A DNA stretch of 64,000 nt from Pontibaca salina (GTDB lineage Bacteria; Pseudomonadota; Alphaproteobacteria; Rhodobacterales; Rhodobacteraceae). Every line of letters begins with the position of its first letter. The first letter of the stretch is position 1. The notes below the pieces were generated by a model, which worked only from the letters and a program-made list of their open reading frames with translations, was not told the DNA's origin and did no database searches. Location of the stretch: the NCBI RefSeq assembly GCF_016307205.1, contig NZ_JAEIJD010000004.1:1-64000 (forward strand). The letters run 5' to 3'. Below are positions 18,314 to 26,269 of this stretch, in pieces. A program made the translations under genes and the position numbers.

Positions 18314-19057
18314 TCATTTCCGCGGTACGCGCGGGATACTGGTAGGACTAAGACCGTATTTGCGGTCAGGGTGGGGCGGTTTGCCCTGAGTGAGATCCCA
18401 GAAAGCGGTGCCGCCAAGCCGCAGCCAGAGTGGCAAGATTAGTGCAAGACCCGCGACAAAGCCGCCGATATGCGCCCAGTAGGCGACGCCGCCTGTGTCC
18501 GGGTCGGCACCGAACCCGCCAAGTGCCTGCATGATGAACCAGACCCCAAGCATGATCCATGCCGGGATCGGCAGAATCCGAAAAAACACCACAAGGATGA
18601 TCAGCACATCGACCCGTGCGCGCGGAAACAGCAATACGTAGCCGCCCATGACGCCCGCGATGGCCCCCGACGCACCAACGGTTGGAACCACCGAGCCGGA
18701 TGCGGATTGCACATGGATCAAACCGGCACCGATGCCGCTGGCCATGTAGAAGCTCAGGAATTTTACATGGCCCATGCGGTCTTCGAGATTGTCGCCGAAG
18801 ATCCACAGGAACAGCATATTGCCGGCCAGATGCATCAGCCCGCCATGCAGGAACATCGACGTCACCAGCGTGTGAAACCCATCGCCTGCGGAAATCCGTG
18901 CGGGGATCAGCGCCCAGTTGAAATAGAACTGGTTGAGCGCGCGTATCGAGTCGAAGCCGCCAAGATTAGCGAGATATATCAGAGCATTTGCCGCGATCAG
19001 GGCATAGACGATATAAGGTGTGCGCCCTGACGGATTGTGATCGCGGATCGGAAACAT
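18314..19057 (-). CDS. Rhomboid-family intramembrane serine protease
   Basis: A 247-residue membrane protease with six or so predicted helices. The catalytic dyad is Ser130 in the GASG motif and His196 in AYWAHIGGF. HLAGN (Asn80) supplies the oxyanion-hole residue, and the family's WxxxR-like loop lies before it. Rhomboids cut single-pass membrane proteins within the bilayer; the substrate is not predictable. A short basic C-terminal tail ends RVPRK. I chose the ATG at 19057, which begins MFPIRDHNPS as in typical bacterial relatives. It lies 42 bases downstream of the putA start-distal end, on the same strand as putA. Confidence 0.92.
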   Translation of the reverse strand: MFPIRDHNPSGRTPYIVYALIAANALIYLANLGGFDSIRALNQFYFNWALIPARISAGDGFHTLVTSMFLHGGLMHLAGNMLFLWIFGDNLEDRMGHVKFLSFYMASGIGAGLIHVQSASGSVVPTVGASGAIAGVMGGYVLLFPRARVDVLIILVVFFRILPIPAWIMLGVWFIMQALGGFGADPDTGGVAYWAHIGGFVAGLALILPLWLRLGGTAFWDLTQGKPPHPDRKYGLSPTSIPRVPRK

Positions 19058-19099
19058 GGCTTTGACGCTGAGGCGAAACCGTCTCTTCGTCAAGCCGGA

Positions 19100-22000
19100 T
19101 CAGGCCTGCCGACTGAGCAGCGCCGCATTGCCGCCGGCGGCGGTGGTGTCAACGCAGAGATGACGTTCGGTCATGATATGGGCGCGATCGGGCAGGCCGG
19201 GGATCAGGGGTAGGATCGGCCCCGTGCGCCGGGCCAGTGCCTGTTCATAAAGGCGTGCGGTTGCCGCATTACCCCACCAGAGGATGCCAGAAATGCCGGC
19301 AAGCTCGGTCAGCTTATCGGGGGTCACTCTGCCATCGGCACGGATTGCGGTGCCGCCCAATGCCTGAATGGCGCTGGCCTGGGCGGCGACGGCCTCTTTG
19401 CCGGGGCCAAGGCAGAGCAACGGCGCGCGCGGCACCAATGTGAGGCGGTTAGATTCTCCGGTGGGGCCGGGCAGCGAGGTCGCCTGCGGCGGGGTTCGCG
19501 TTCCGGACGGGGCCGACAGCGGGCCTGCGGCGCCGGACCAGTCGTCTGCGGCCTGTTGCCGGTCCGGAGCACAGAAGCGGGGCAGATAGTGCGGCCCGCC
19601 GGCCTTTGGACCGGTGCCCGAGAGCGCTTCGCCCCCGAATGGCTGGCTGCCGACGATGGCCCCGATCTGGTTGCGGTTCACATATATGTTTCCGGCGCGG
19701 ATTGCCTCGGACACCTGCTGCACCCGGTCGTCGAGACGGGTTTGCAGTCCGAAGGTCAGACCGTAACCGGTGGCGTTGATGTCTGCGATGACGCGATCCA
19801 GATCAGCGGCGTCAAAACGAGCGACATGCAGAACCGGGCCGAATATTTCGCGCTCCAGCGCGGAAATCCCCGAGACCTCGATCAGGGTTGGCGCGACGAA
19901 CGTGCCCTGTGCGGGCAGTTGCAATTCTTTCAGCACCCGGCCTTCGCGGCGGGCGATTGCGATATGGGCGAGGATATTGGCGCGGGCGTCGTCGTCGATC
20001 ACCGGCCCGCAATCGGTTGCAATCTTCCAGGGATCACCCAGACGCAATGTGTCCATCGCGCCCTGCAGCATGGTCAGCACATCCGTGGCGATGTCTTCCT
20101 GCAGATAGAGGCAACGCAGCGCGGAACAACGTTGGCCGGCCGATTGGAACGCGCTTTCAATGATCGCCTGCACCACCTGTTCGGTCAGGGCGGTACTGTC
20201 GACGATCATCGCGTTCAACCCGCCGGTCTCTGCGATCAGCGGCGCGCCGGGGGTCAGGTTTTCGGCCATCGCTGCACGGATTTTCAGTGCGGTTTCGGTG
20301 GAGCCGGTGAAGGCAACACCATCCACACGCGGGTCGGAGGTCAGCGCCGCGCCGATCTCGCCAGCACCGGGCAGCAATTGCAGTGCTTCGCGTGGGACGC
20401 CAGCGCGGTGCAGCAGCGTCACCGCCAAATGCGCCGTCAACGGCGTTTGTTCCGCGGGTTTGGCCAGCACAGCGTTGCCGGTGGCCAATGCCGCCGCGAT
20501 CTGGCCGGTAAAAATGGCCAGCGGAAAGTTCCACGGCGAAATGCAGGTGAACCGCCCTGCCGGGCTGCGCTTGGGGATGTTGGCAGCATAGTAGCGCAAG
20601 AAATCCACCGCTTCGCGCAGTTCCGCGACGCAATCGGGCAGGGTCTTGCCAGCTTCGCGGGCAAGCACGGCGAAGATCTGGCCAAATTCGGCTTCGTAAA
20701 GGTCGGCCGCTGCATTCAAGATGGTTGCGCGCTGGGCTGCGGGGACGTGCCATGGCGCGGCTGCGGCCAGCGCGATTTGCACATCGGCGTGGCTGGCAGA
20801 CGCAGTGGTGCCGGGGCTGTCGTTCGGGTCCGCGGGGTTGATTTCGCGCAGCGGTTCCGCTGGTACGGCGTCGCCGGCCAGAAGCGGAGCGGCCTGCCAG
20901 CGATGGTCTTTCCAAGGCGCGCGGGCCTGATCGATATGTTTGAGTGTCTGGGTATGGGCCAGGTCGAAGCCCTGCGCATTGGCGCGTTCGGGGCGGAACA
21001 GATCTGCGCCGCTGGGCAGACCGGGAGGGTCGCTTTCGATTGCCTCGAACGGGTCGGCGGCGACGGTTTCGGGGGCCACGGTTCCATCGACGATCTGGTT
21101 GACGAAGGATGAATTGGCCCCGTTTTCGAGCAGGCGGCGCACCAGATAGGCCAGAAGGTCGCGATGGGCGCCGACCGGGGCGTAAATGCGGCAGCGGGTC
21201 AGGTTGCGGGCCTTGACGATGTGATGCAGCGCCTCGCCCATGCCGTGCAGGCGCTGGAATTCGAAGGGTTGGCCGTTCGCCATATGCAGGATCGCGGTGA
21301 CAGTGTGGGCATTGTGGGTGGCGAATTGCGGATAGATCCGGTCGGTCATTCCCAGCAACCTGCGGGCATTGGCAATATAGGAAATGTCGGTGGCCGCCTT
21401 GCGGGTGAACACCGGGAAACGTTCCATTCCGCCGACCTGTGCGCGCTTGATTTCGGTGTCCCAATAGGCGCCTTTAACCAGCCGTAAGGTGATTTGCCGG
21501 TCGTGGCGTTCGGCCATGCCGTAAAGCGTATCGATCACCCGTCCGGCGCGCGGACCATAGGCCTGCACCACCATGCCAAAGCCATTCCAGCCGCTCAGCG
21601 CCGAATCCGCAAGCACCGCTTCGATCACCTCAAGCGACAGGGCCAGACGGTCGGCCTCTTCGGCGTCGACGTTCAGCCCCATGCCGGCCCCTTTCGCCTG
21701 CAAGGACAGGGCGCGCAGGCGGGGCACCAGATCCCGCATCACGCGGTCTTCCTGCGCCAGCTCATAGCGCGGATACAGCGCCGACAGCTTGACCGAGATA
21801 CCGGGATTGTCGCGAATGTCGGTTGCGGTGCAGGCTGTGGCGATAGCCGAGATCGCGCCCTGGTAGGAGCGATGATAACGTGCGGCATCTGCCTCGGTGC
21901 GCGCGGCCTCGCCCAACATGTCGTAGGAATAGGTATAGCCTTTGGCTTCCATGTTGCTGGCACGTCGCATCGCCGAGTCGATGGTCTCGCCCAGCACGAA

Positions 22001-22495
22001 CTGGCGGCCCATTTCCTTCATCGCGCGCAAAGTGGCGGCGCGGATCACCGGTTCGCCCAATCGCCGGATTGCGCTGCGCAAGGCGCGTGTGGGGCTGGGG
22101 CGTGTATCGTCCAGAACCCGCCCGGTCAGCATGAGCGCCCAAGTTGACGCATTGACGAGCGGAGAACTGGATTGCCCCAAATGGCTGGCCCAGTCGCTGG
22201 GGCCCATCTTATCCTCGATCAGCGCATCCATCGTATCGGGGTCGGGGACACGAAGCAGGGCTTCGGCCAAACACATCAAGGCGATTCCTTCATCGGTCGA
22301 AAGACCGTATTCGGCAAGAAAGACCTCCATCAAGCCGGGTGCTGCATCGCTGCGGATGGCGCGCACCAGCTCGGCCGCTTTGGCGGCGATCTCTTTGCGC
22401 TGAGAGGGCGACAGATCGGCGGTTTCGATCAATTGGGCGATGATCTCGGTCTCATCCGAATAGGTGGCAGCGTCGATAAAGGAACGAGTGGACAT
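19100..22495 (-). CDS. putA: Bifunctional proline dehydrogenase / glutamate semialdehyde dehydrogenase
   Basis: A 1131-residue enzyme that oxidises proline to glutamate in two steps. The proline dehydrogenase barrel is in the N-terminal half (LRLVKGAYWDTEIKRAQ region). The aldehyde dehydrogenase follows, with ISPWNFPLAIF, FTGSTETA and the catalytic Cys790 in AGQRCSALR. A C-terminal tail of about 130 residues is also present. The N terminus lacks the ribbon-helix-helix DNA-binding domain of enterobacterial PutA, so another protein must regulate the gene. In many alphaproteobacteria that is an adjacent Lrp-type PutR, but here the divergent neighbour is a tRNA. The ATG at 22495 follows AAAGGTCACTCT. 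Confidence 0.96.
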   Translation of the reverse strand: MSTRSFIDAATYSDETEIIAQLIETADLSPSQRKEIAAKAAELVRAIRSDAAPGLMEVFLAEYGLSTDEGIALMCLAEALLRVPDPDTMDALIEDKMGPSDWASHLGQSSSPLVNASTWALMLTGRVLDDTRPSPTRALRSAIRRLGEPVIRAATLRAMKEMGRQFVLGETIDSAMRRASNMEAKGYTYSYDMLGEAARTEADAARYHRSYQGAISAIATACTATDIRDNPGISVKLSALYPRYELAQEDRVMRDLVPRLRALSLQAKGAGMGLNVDAEEADRLALSLEVIEAVLADSALSGWNGFGMVVQAYGPRAGRVIDTLYGMAERHDRQITLRLVKGAYWDTEIKRAQVGGMERFPVFTRKAATDISYIANARRLLGMTDRIYPQFATHNAHTVTAILHMANGQPFEFQRLHGMGEALHHIVKARNLTRCRIYAPVGAHRDLLAYLVRRLLENGANSSFVNQIVDGTVAPETVAADPFEAIESDPPGLPSGADLFRPERANAQGFDLAHTQTLKHIDQARAPWKDHRWQAAPLLAGDAVPAEPLREINPADPNDSPGTTASASHADVQIALAAAAPWHVPAAQRATILNAAADLYEAEFGQIFAVLAREAGKTLPDCVAELREAVDFLRYYAANIPKRSPAGRFTCISPWNFPLAIFTGQIAAALATGNAVLAKPAEQTPLTAHLAVTLLHRAGVPREALQLLPGAGEIGAALTSDPRVDGVAFTGSTETALKIRAAMAENLTPGAPLIAETGGLNAMIVDSTALTEQVVQAIIESAFQSAGQRCSALRCLYLQEDIATDVLTMLQGAMDTLRLGDPWKIATDCGPVIDDDARANILAHIAIARREGRVLKELQLPAQGTFVAPTLIEVSGISALEREIFGPVLHVARFDAADLDRVIADINATGYGLTFGLQTRLDDRVQQVSEAIRAGNIYVNRNQIGAIVGSQPFGGEALSGTGPKAGGPHYLPRFCAPDRQQAADDWSGAAGPLSAPSGTRTPPQATSLPGPTGESNRLTLVPRAPLLCLGPGKEAVAAQASAIQALGGTAIRADGRVTPDKLTELAGISGILWWGNAATARLYEQALARRTGPILPLIPGLPDRAHIMTERHLCVDTTAAGGNAALLSRQA

Positions 22496-22793
22496 AGAGT
22501 GACCTTTGCTGGAGTCCCCGTGCAATATATCTGCGAGTGTACAGGACAATCGCCTGATTGCCGGAATTTTCGATGATCTGCTCAAGGTACGTACCCGATC
22601 CATGATTGATTATCGCTGTGCTCTCACACAAGAAATATCAACTTTGCCACGTGTCGTGGGCATTTTTGTCGCGGTGACGATGCAAGCAGTGAAAGAGACT
22701 GCAAAGCCGGATTTTCCCGAAGCTGTCGAATCGGATCTTTGAGATTGTGATAACGGCGACAGGCCGTTAAACCACTCGATGTCACGTCAGGCT
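22496..22793. other. Intergenic region upstream of putA and tRNA-Leu
   Basis: This 298-base region must hold the putA promoter and probably the tRNA promoter. A 78-codon frame on the plus strand (22506-22742) has no recognisable family and no good start signal; I do not treat it as a gene. No regulator gene is present. Confidence 0.5.
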
Positions 22794-22878
22794 GCGGGCG
22801 TGGTGGAATGGTAGACACAAGCGACTTAAAATCGCTAGGGCCTGGCCCGTGCGGGTTCGACTCCCGCCGCCCGCACCA
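22794..22878 (+). tRNA. tRNA-Leu (anticodon TAA)
   Basis: The acceptor arm GCGGGCG pairs with CGCCCGC and is followed by ACCA, with the CCA encoded. The anticodon loop CTTAAAA (22825-22831) closes on the stem AGCGA/TCGCT and gives anticodon TAA, which reads UUA. The long variable arm GGGCC-TG-GCCC marks a class II tRNA, and the T arm contains GGTTCGACTCC. The length of 85 bases is normal for leucine. Confidence 0.97.
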
Positions 22879-22943
22879 TATCCCCTTAGCGATTTGGCAC
22901 TTTTTGCGAACGTGCTTTTTCGCCACCGAGGGGTGCAGGTTGC

Positions 22944-23147
22944 TCAGAAAAACGCGGTCAGGAAGAGCGGGCAATCCTTAAGGCGGCGCTTGTGCCGACG
23001 CGAAACAACGGTCGTCAGCAAAATGGCTATGTTGCCCACGGCAATATATGTGACAAACGCGGCCCAGAACGAAGCACCCAAGGCCAAGCTGACCCCGGAT
23101 GCTGTCAGGCCGACAACTATACCTATGATGATATGTCCAGCGATCAT
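22944..23147 (-). CDS. Small two-helix membrane protein downstream of luxI
   Basis: A 67-residue protein with two predicted transmembrane helices (about residues 3-22 and 26-48) and a basic segment SRRHKRRLK after the second, which would face the cytoplasm. It begins 13 bases past the luxI stop on the same strand, so co-transcription with luxR-luxI is likely. I do not recognise the family. A longer frame starting at 23336 overlaps luxI and is rejected; the ATG at 23147 is the first after the luxI stop. A role in signal transport or sensing is only a guess from position. Confidence 0.6.
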   Translation of the reverse strand: MIAGHIIIGIVVGLTASGVSLALGASFWAAFVTYIAVGNIAILLTTVVSRRHKRRLKDCPLFLTAFF

Positions 23148-23160
23148 GGCGAGGTTTCGA

Positions 23161-23880
23161 TCACCTCGCGTACAGGCTTGCGCGGGTCTCGGTGCCGAGG
23201 CCGAAAAGGTTGTGCGATAGTGCAAATTGGTCAGATTGATCAGACAATTGCTCGGCCCGCTCGGCGCTAACGAAGACATCATCAGTGATTCCGGCGAATG
23301 CGCGCAGGCGATTGATCCGCTCGTCGGTGCAATCAAGCAGGGCGGCCATCGCCGAAACCTTACCCATGGGAGTGGTTTTGCCGATGTAATCGTAAGGCGC
23401 GCAATCCGAGCGTTTGAGAACGCGGTTCATGATCGGGTCAATCACCGTTACGATATCGGAAATCCCCGAGTTTTTGGCATATTCCAGCGAGCCAATCATC
23501 AGTTCGCAAGTCGCATAACTGACCGAGTTGCGGGACTTCCCGTGATTCAAGGTTTCGGTATCGACACAGAAGCGGGTCGATTCCCAAAGCGTCGCACTGC
23601 GCAGCGGCGCGTCGCCGTCGAGGATTTCATGAAACACCTCTGACAGCATGTGCGGCCCCGTGGTCTGCAGTGCGCGAACGCAGGACACCACTTGCCCGTC
23701 ATCGTCAACTCCGATGACATAGGCCGGATCAAGGGTATCGAACTGATCGATTTCGCGGCCGTTGGTAATATTCACATCCCAGCCCAGCCGTTCGCCAAAG
23801 ACGCGTGCGCGCAATGCAAACATTTCGTCCAGAAGGCGGTCATAGCGATGCCGATTAAGGCCATCAATTACGATGATCAT
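23161..23880 (-). CDS. luxI: Acyl-homoserine-lactone synthase (LuxI family)
   Basis: A 239-residue autoinducer synthase that makes acyl-homoserine lactone from S-adenosylmethionine and an acyl carrier. The invariant LuxI residues are present: Arg24, Phe28, Trp34, Asp45, Asp48, Arg69, Phe83, Glu100 and Arg103. It is longer than the classic 190-220 residues, with an extra C-terminal tail; tails of this kind occur in roseobacters. It follows luxR in the same direction with a 91-base gap. The ribosome binding site AAGGGG lies inside one arm of an inverted repeat (23881-23950), suggesting mRNA-level control. Acyl-chain length cannot be read from sequence. Confidence 0.95.
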   Translation of the reverse strand: MIIVIDGLNRHRYDRLLDEMFALRARVFGERLGWDVNITNGREIDQFDTLDPAYVIGVDDDGQVVSCVRALQTTGPHMLSEVFHEILDGDAPLRSATLWESTRFCVDTETLNHGKSRNSVSYATCELMIGSLEYAKNSGISDIVTVIDPIMNRVLKRSDCAPYDYIGKTTPMGKVSAMAALLDCTDERINRLRAFAGITDDVFVSAERAEQLSDQSDQFALSHNLFGLGTETRASLYAR

Positions 23881-23950
23881 GGGATTTCCCCTTTTGGTTA
23901 CCGCACACTATATTGGGCAGTAAATTTAAGGGGTCTATTGGGGGAATCCC
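23881..23950 (-). promoter_or_regulatory. luxI leader with inverted repeat that could mask the ribosome binding site
   Basis: On the minus strand, GGGATTCCCCC (23950-23940) can pair with GGGGAAATCCC (23891-23881) at 10 of 11 positions. The second arm contains the GGGG of the luxI ribosome binding site and ends directly at the ATG. The first arm starts 21 bases past the luxR stop. TGGTTAC also occurs twice here (23895-23901 and 23961-23967). A promoter for luxI presumably lies between the arms. Confidence 0.55.
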
Positions 23951-23971
23951 GTAGCGGCAGTGGTTACGCCT

Positions 23972-24673
23972 TCAAGCTGGGTAGATAAGCCCGCGGCTGA
24001 TCGCGCGCCCGATGGCTTGTGCCGTCGTCAGTGCGCCCAGCTTTTCGCGCGCCGAGCGTAAATGAACTTCGATCGTTCGGTGTGAAATAGAGAGAATGTC
24101 TGCAGTGTCCTGCTGCGATTTCCCGGCGGCGGTCCATTGCAGAATCTCGATCTCGCGCGCCGAAAGTGCGGGAGGCCCTAGTACGCTGGACAATGCTTCG
24201 GATTGGATGACATGATCGTGTAGGTGAACGGCGGCTTGCTGCAGATCACCCAATATTTTGGCTTTCAACAGCGCCCAGTCGTGGGCTGAGCACTTGCGGG
24301 TGACGCTAAACAGCCCGATATCGCCAAAGGGGCCGCGAACCGGAATTGTCAGCCCCTGATCCGAAATGCCAAAATCATGCGCGTCGCTGAACACCATATC
24401 AAAGGACGGCTCTTGGCGCAGCCTCTGCCAGTCGACGGGCGCTATACTGCGCTTGGCTAGCAATAGCGTCGGGTCCCGGTTTACATAGTTTTGGTTGACG
24501 TAGTGAGTTTGCCACTCTTGCGGGTAGTTGACGAAACCATGCACGGTCTGAGTGACTGGATTCATCCCGGCATAGGCCGCGAAATCCAGTTCATGGGTCT
24601 CGCAGACGGAATCTAGAAATTTCTCGAGATCATTGTCGGGAAAAGGCAGTTTGCTGAGGTCTATGACAGCCAA
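23972..24673 (-). CDS. luxR: LuxR-family autoinducer-binding transcriptional regulator
   Basis: A 233-residue quorum-sensing regulator. The N-terminal autoinducer pocket (about residues 15-160) carries the conserved Trp54, Tyr58, Asp67, Pro68 and Trp82. The C-terminal LuxR helix-turn-helix (about residues 170-228) shows LSAREIEILQWTAAGKS and HRTIEVHLRSAREKLG. With acyl-homoserine lactone bound it would bind lux-box sites and control luxI and other genes. It is the first gene of the luxR-luxI-membrane-protein run. A 21-bp dyad (24805-24825) upstream is a candidate binding site. Confidence 0.95.
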   Translation of the reverse strand: MAVIDLSKLPFPDNDLEKFLDSVCETHELDFAAYAGMNPVTQTVHGFVNYPQEWQTHYVNQNYVNRDPTLLLAKRSIAPVDWQRLRQEPSFDMVFSDAHDFGISDQGLTIPVRGPFGDIGLFSVTRKCSAHDWALLKAKILGDLQQAAVHLHDHVIQSEALSSVLGPPALSAREIEILQWTAAGKSQQDTADILSISHRTIEVHLRSAREKLGALTTAQAIGRAISRGLIYPA

Positions 24674-25015
24674 TGGGAAAAATTCTTTTGTGCGTTCTTG
24701 GGTTCCGTGGGAACGTATTGCTAACTAGCTCGCCAGCAGCGAAATGCCAGTAGGCCCTGTGGATCCAAAGCGTGTATTGCTGCTAATAGCATAGGGTGAG
24801 AGAATTTCCGGTGACGCAACGGAAACTTTCGCTCAAGCGGAATGCCATGAAGAATATCGTTGCTTCAGAATTCTCCTTCTGCCAGATCAACCTCCCGGCG
24901 AGGGCTATCGCGCGCAATTGCCATTAACTATGATTTTCGCGCAAATAGTATCAAAAAACAACTATTGTTCACTGGGGAAAACGTCTTCCGACTGGGGGTT
25001 AAGCCCCAATCGCTG
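24674..25015. other. 342-base intergenic region upstream of luxR
   Basis: This lies between luxR and the end of the Nfu-type gene, both on the minus strand, and is more A+T-rich than its surroundings. It contains the dyad at 24805-24825 and a small hairpin GGGG-TTAAG-CCCC at 24995-25007, nine bases past the Nfu-type gene's stop, without a T-tract. A short plus-strand frame (24860-25087) has no recognisable product. Confidence 0.5.
24805..24825. promoter_or_regulatory. Dyad upstream of luxR, lux-box-sized
   Basis: TTTCCG and CGGAAA are perfect reverse complements separated by nine bases, 132 bases before the luxR start. The 21-bp length is like a lux box, but the sequence does not match the classic ACCTGT-type consensus. 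Confidence 0.35.
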
Positions 25016-26269
25016 TCAATTGTTATGGTGGACCTCATTGCGCCCGAGCGCCGCGTTCAGTTCACGAAGGTGAAAATCTTGTTCTGATTCACCTGAGCGC
25101 GGATGGCGCCCCAGCGTTTGGGCCAATTCAAAAAAGCCCTTTCCCGGAATATGGTCCCGCCCGCGATTGACCACCAGCGCCGCGATGAAGGGGCGCTTTG
25201 CCTTGCTATCCTCGTGCATCAGATCCTCAAGCGCGGCGGTGACCTTGCGGATCGACCCGGGCGCATACATGCCCAGACCGCGCGCCAGACGGCCATAGGT
25301 AATCGGAAGCGAATCTGCGGGCAGCGATTCAAGATATGCCCGAATGCGGTCGGGCAGGGTGTTAGCCGTCTGTGCGTGCGTCGCCGGTGTCCGTGGCGGC
25401 GGAATTTCCCGTGCGGTGCCGTCGGGCAGGACATCCGCTGCCCAGGCGCGCTGCGCACTGCGCACAACCACCCGCGTCTGATCCGAATCTGGCGCTGGCC
25501 TGCGTTCGGTGGTGATGGTGACCTCTCCGCGCTCAAGTCCGTTCTGCAGTTCATTGGGTTGCAGCCCCAGACGCGGCGCAAGGTACTCCGGATCGATCGC
25601 CAGTTCGCCATCTTCCCATGCGATATGGTCGGCCGGAACCGGGCGGTGAAAACCCACGCTTTCGCCGGGTTCGGCACTGTAGAATGGATTTTCGCCGCTG
25701 GCATGGTCGGTCACGTCAACGATTTCAACTATCGCCGGCAAGGCTTTGCGCAACATGGTCTCGACACCCTTGCGCAAGGTCACGGCAGAGGCCGCACAGC
25801 CCTGACACCCGCCGGACATGCGCAGGTAAACGGTGCCATTTTCGACACGTTCGGCACTGATATGGCCCCCGTGGCTCGCAATCGCGGGGTTGACGTTATT
25901 TGTCAGAAGGTCGGTAATCTCGGCCAGTAGGGCGGCGTCGCTGTCAGCGGCAGGGCTGGCGTCGCACTCTTTGCCAAGTGGCTGGTCGGTTTGCTCCAGA
26001 ACCTGCCGAATTGCCGCCGCGACCGGTGCCTTGAGGTTCTGCCAGTCGGTTTCCGGTTGCCGCGTGACCATGACCGTTTCGCCGCTCACCTGAACCTTGC
26101 GCACGCCGTCAATCGCGAAAAGCGCACCTGACAGCGGTGCATCGTCGTCCGGCCCATCGAAATTGGCCGAACGATTCTCTTGCACCGGCGCGTCAAGGAT
26201 GAAACGCATCATATGCGGATCGCGCGGGGCAGTCTGCGCGCGGATGCGGCGCCGCGGGGTCTCAGACAT
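25016..26269 (-). CDS. Nfu-type Fe-S carrier with two extra C-terminal domains
   Basis: A 417-residue protein about twice the usual Nfu length. Residues 17-90 form an Nfu N-terminal domain (RDPHMMRFILDAPVQE). Residues 110-190 form the NifU C-terminal domain with cluster-binding C155-x2-C158 in SGGCQGCAAS. Residues about 220-281 (IDPEYLAPRLGLQPNELQNGL) resemble DUF6522. Residues about 305-411 form a third domain (ITYGRLARGLGMYAPGSI then ALVVN and GKGFFE) that looks like a small winged-helix-type module; I do not recognise it firmly. The ATG at 26269 shares eight bases with the mrp end, so the two are translationally coupled. It probably delivers Fe-S clusters together with Mrp. Confidence 0.85.
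   Translation of the reverse strand: MSETPRRRIRAQTAPRDPHMMRFILDAPVQENRSANFDGPDDDAPLSGALFAIDGVRKVQVSGETVMVTRQPETDWQNLKAPVAAAIRQVLEQTDQPLGKECDASPAADSDAALLAEITDLLTNNVNPAIASHGGHISAERVENGTVYLRMSGGCQGCAASAVTLRKGVETMLRKALPAIVEIVDVTDHASGENPFYSAEPGESVGFHRPVPADHIAWEDGELAIDPEYLAPRLGLQPNELQNGLERGEVTITTERRPAPDSDQTRVVVRSAQRAWAADVLPDGTAREIPPPRTPATHAQTANTLPDRIRAYLESLPADSLPITYGRLARGLGMYAPGSIRKVTAALEDLMHEDSKAKRPFIAALVVNRGRDHIPGKGFFELAQTLGRHPRSGESEQDFHLRELNAALGRNEVHHNN

Noticed and set aside
19556-21112. A 518-codon open frame antisense to putA
   Set aside because: It lies wholly within putA, has an unnatural composition (long His/Gln/Arg runs) and no known domain.
22506-22742. A 78-codon frame between putA and tRNA-Leu
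   Set aside because: No domain, no ribosome binding site and unusual codon use; it lies in the putA promoter region.
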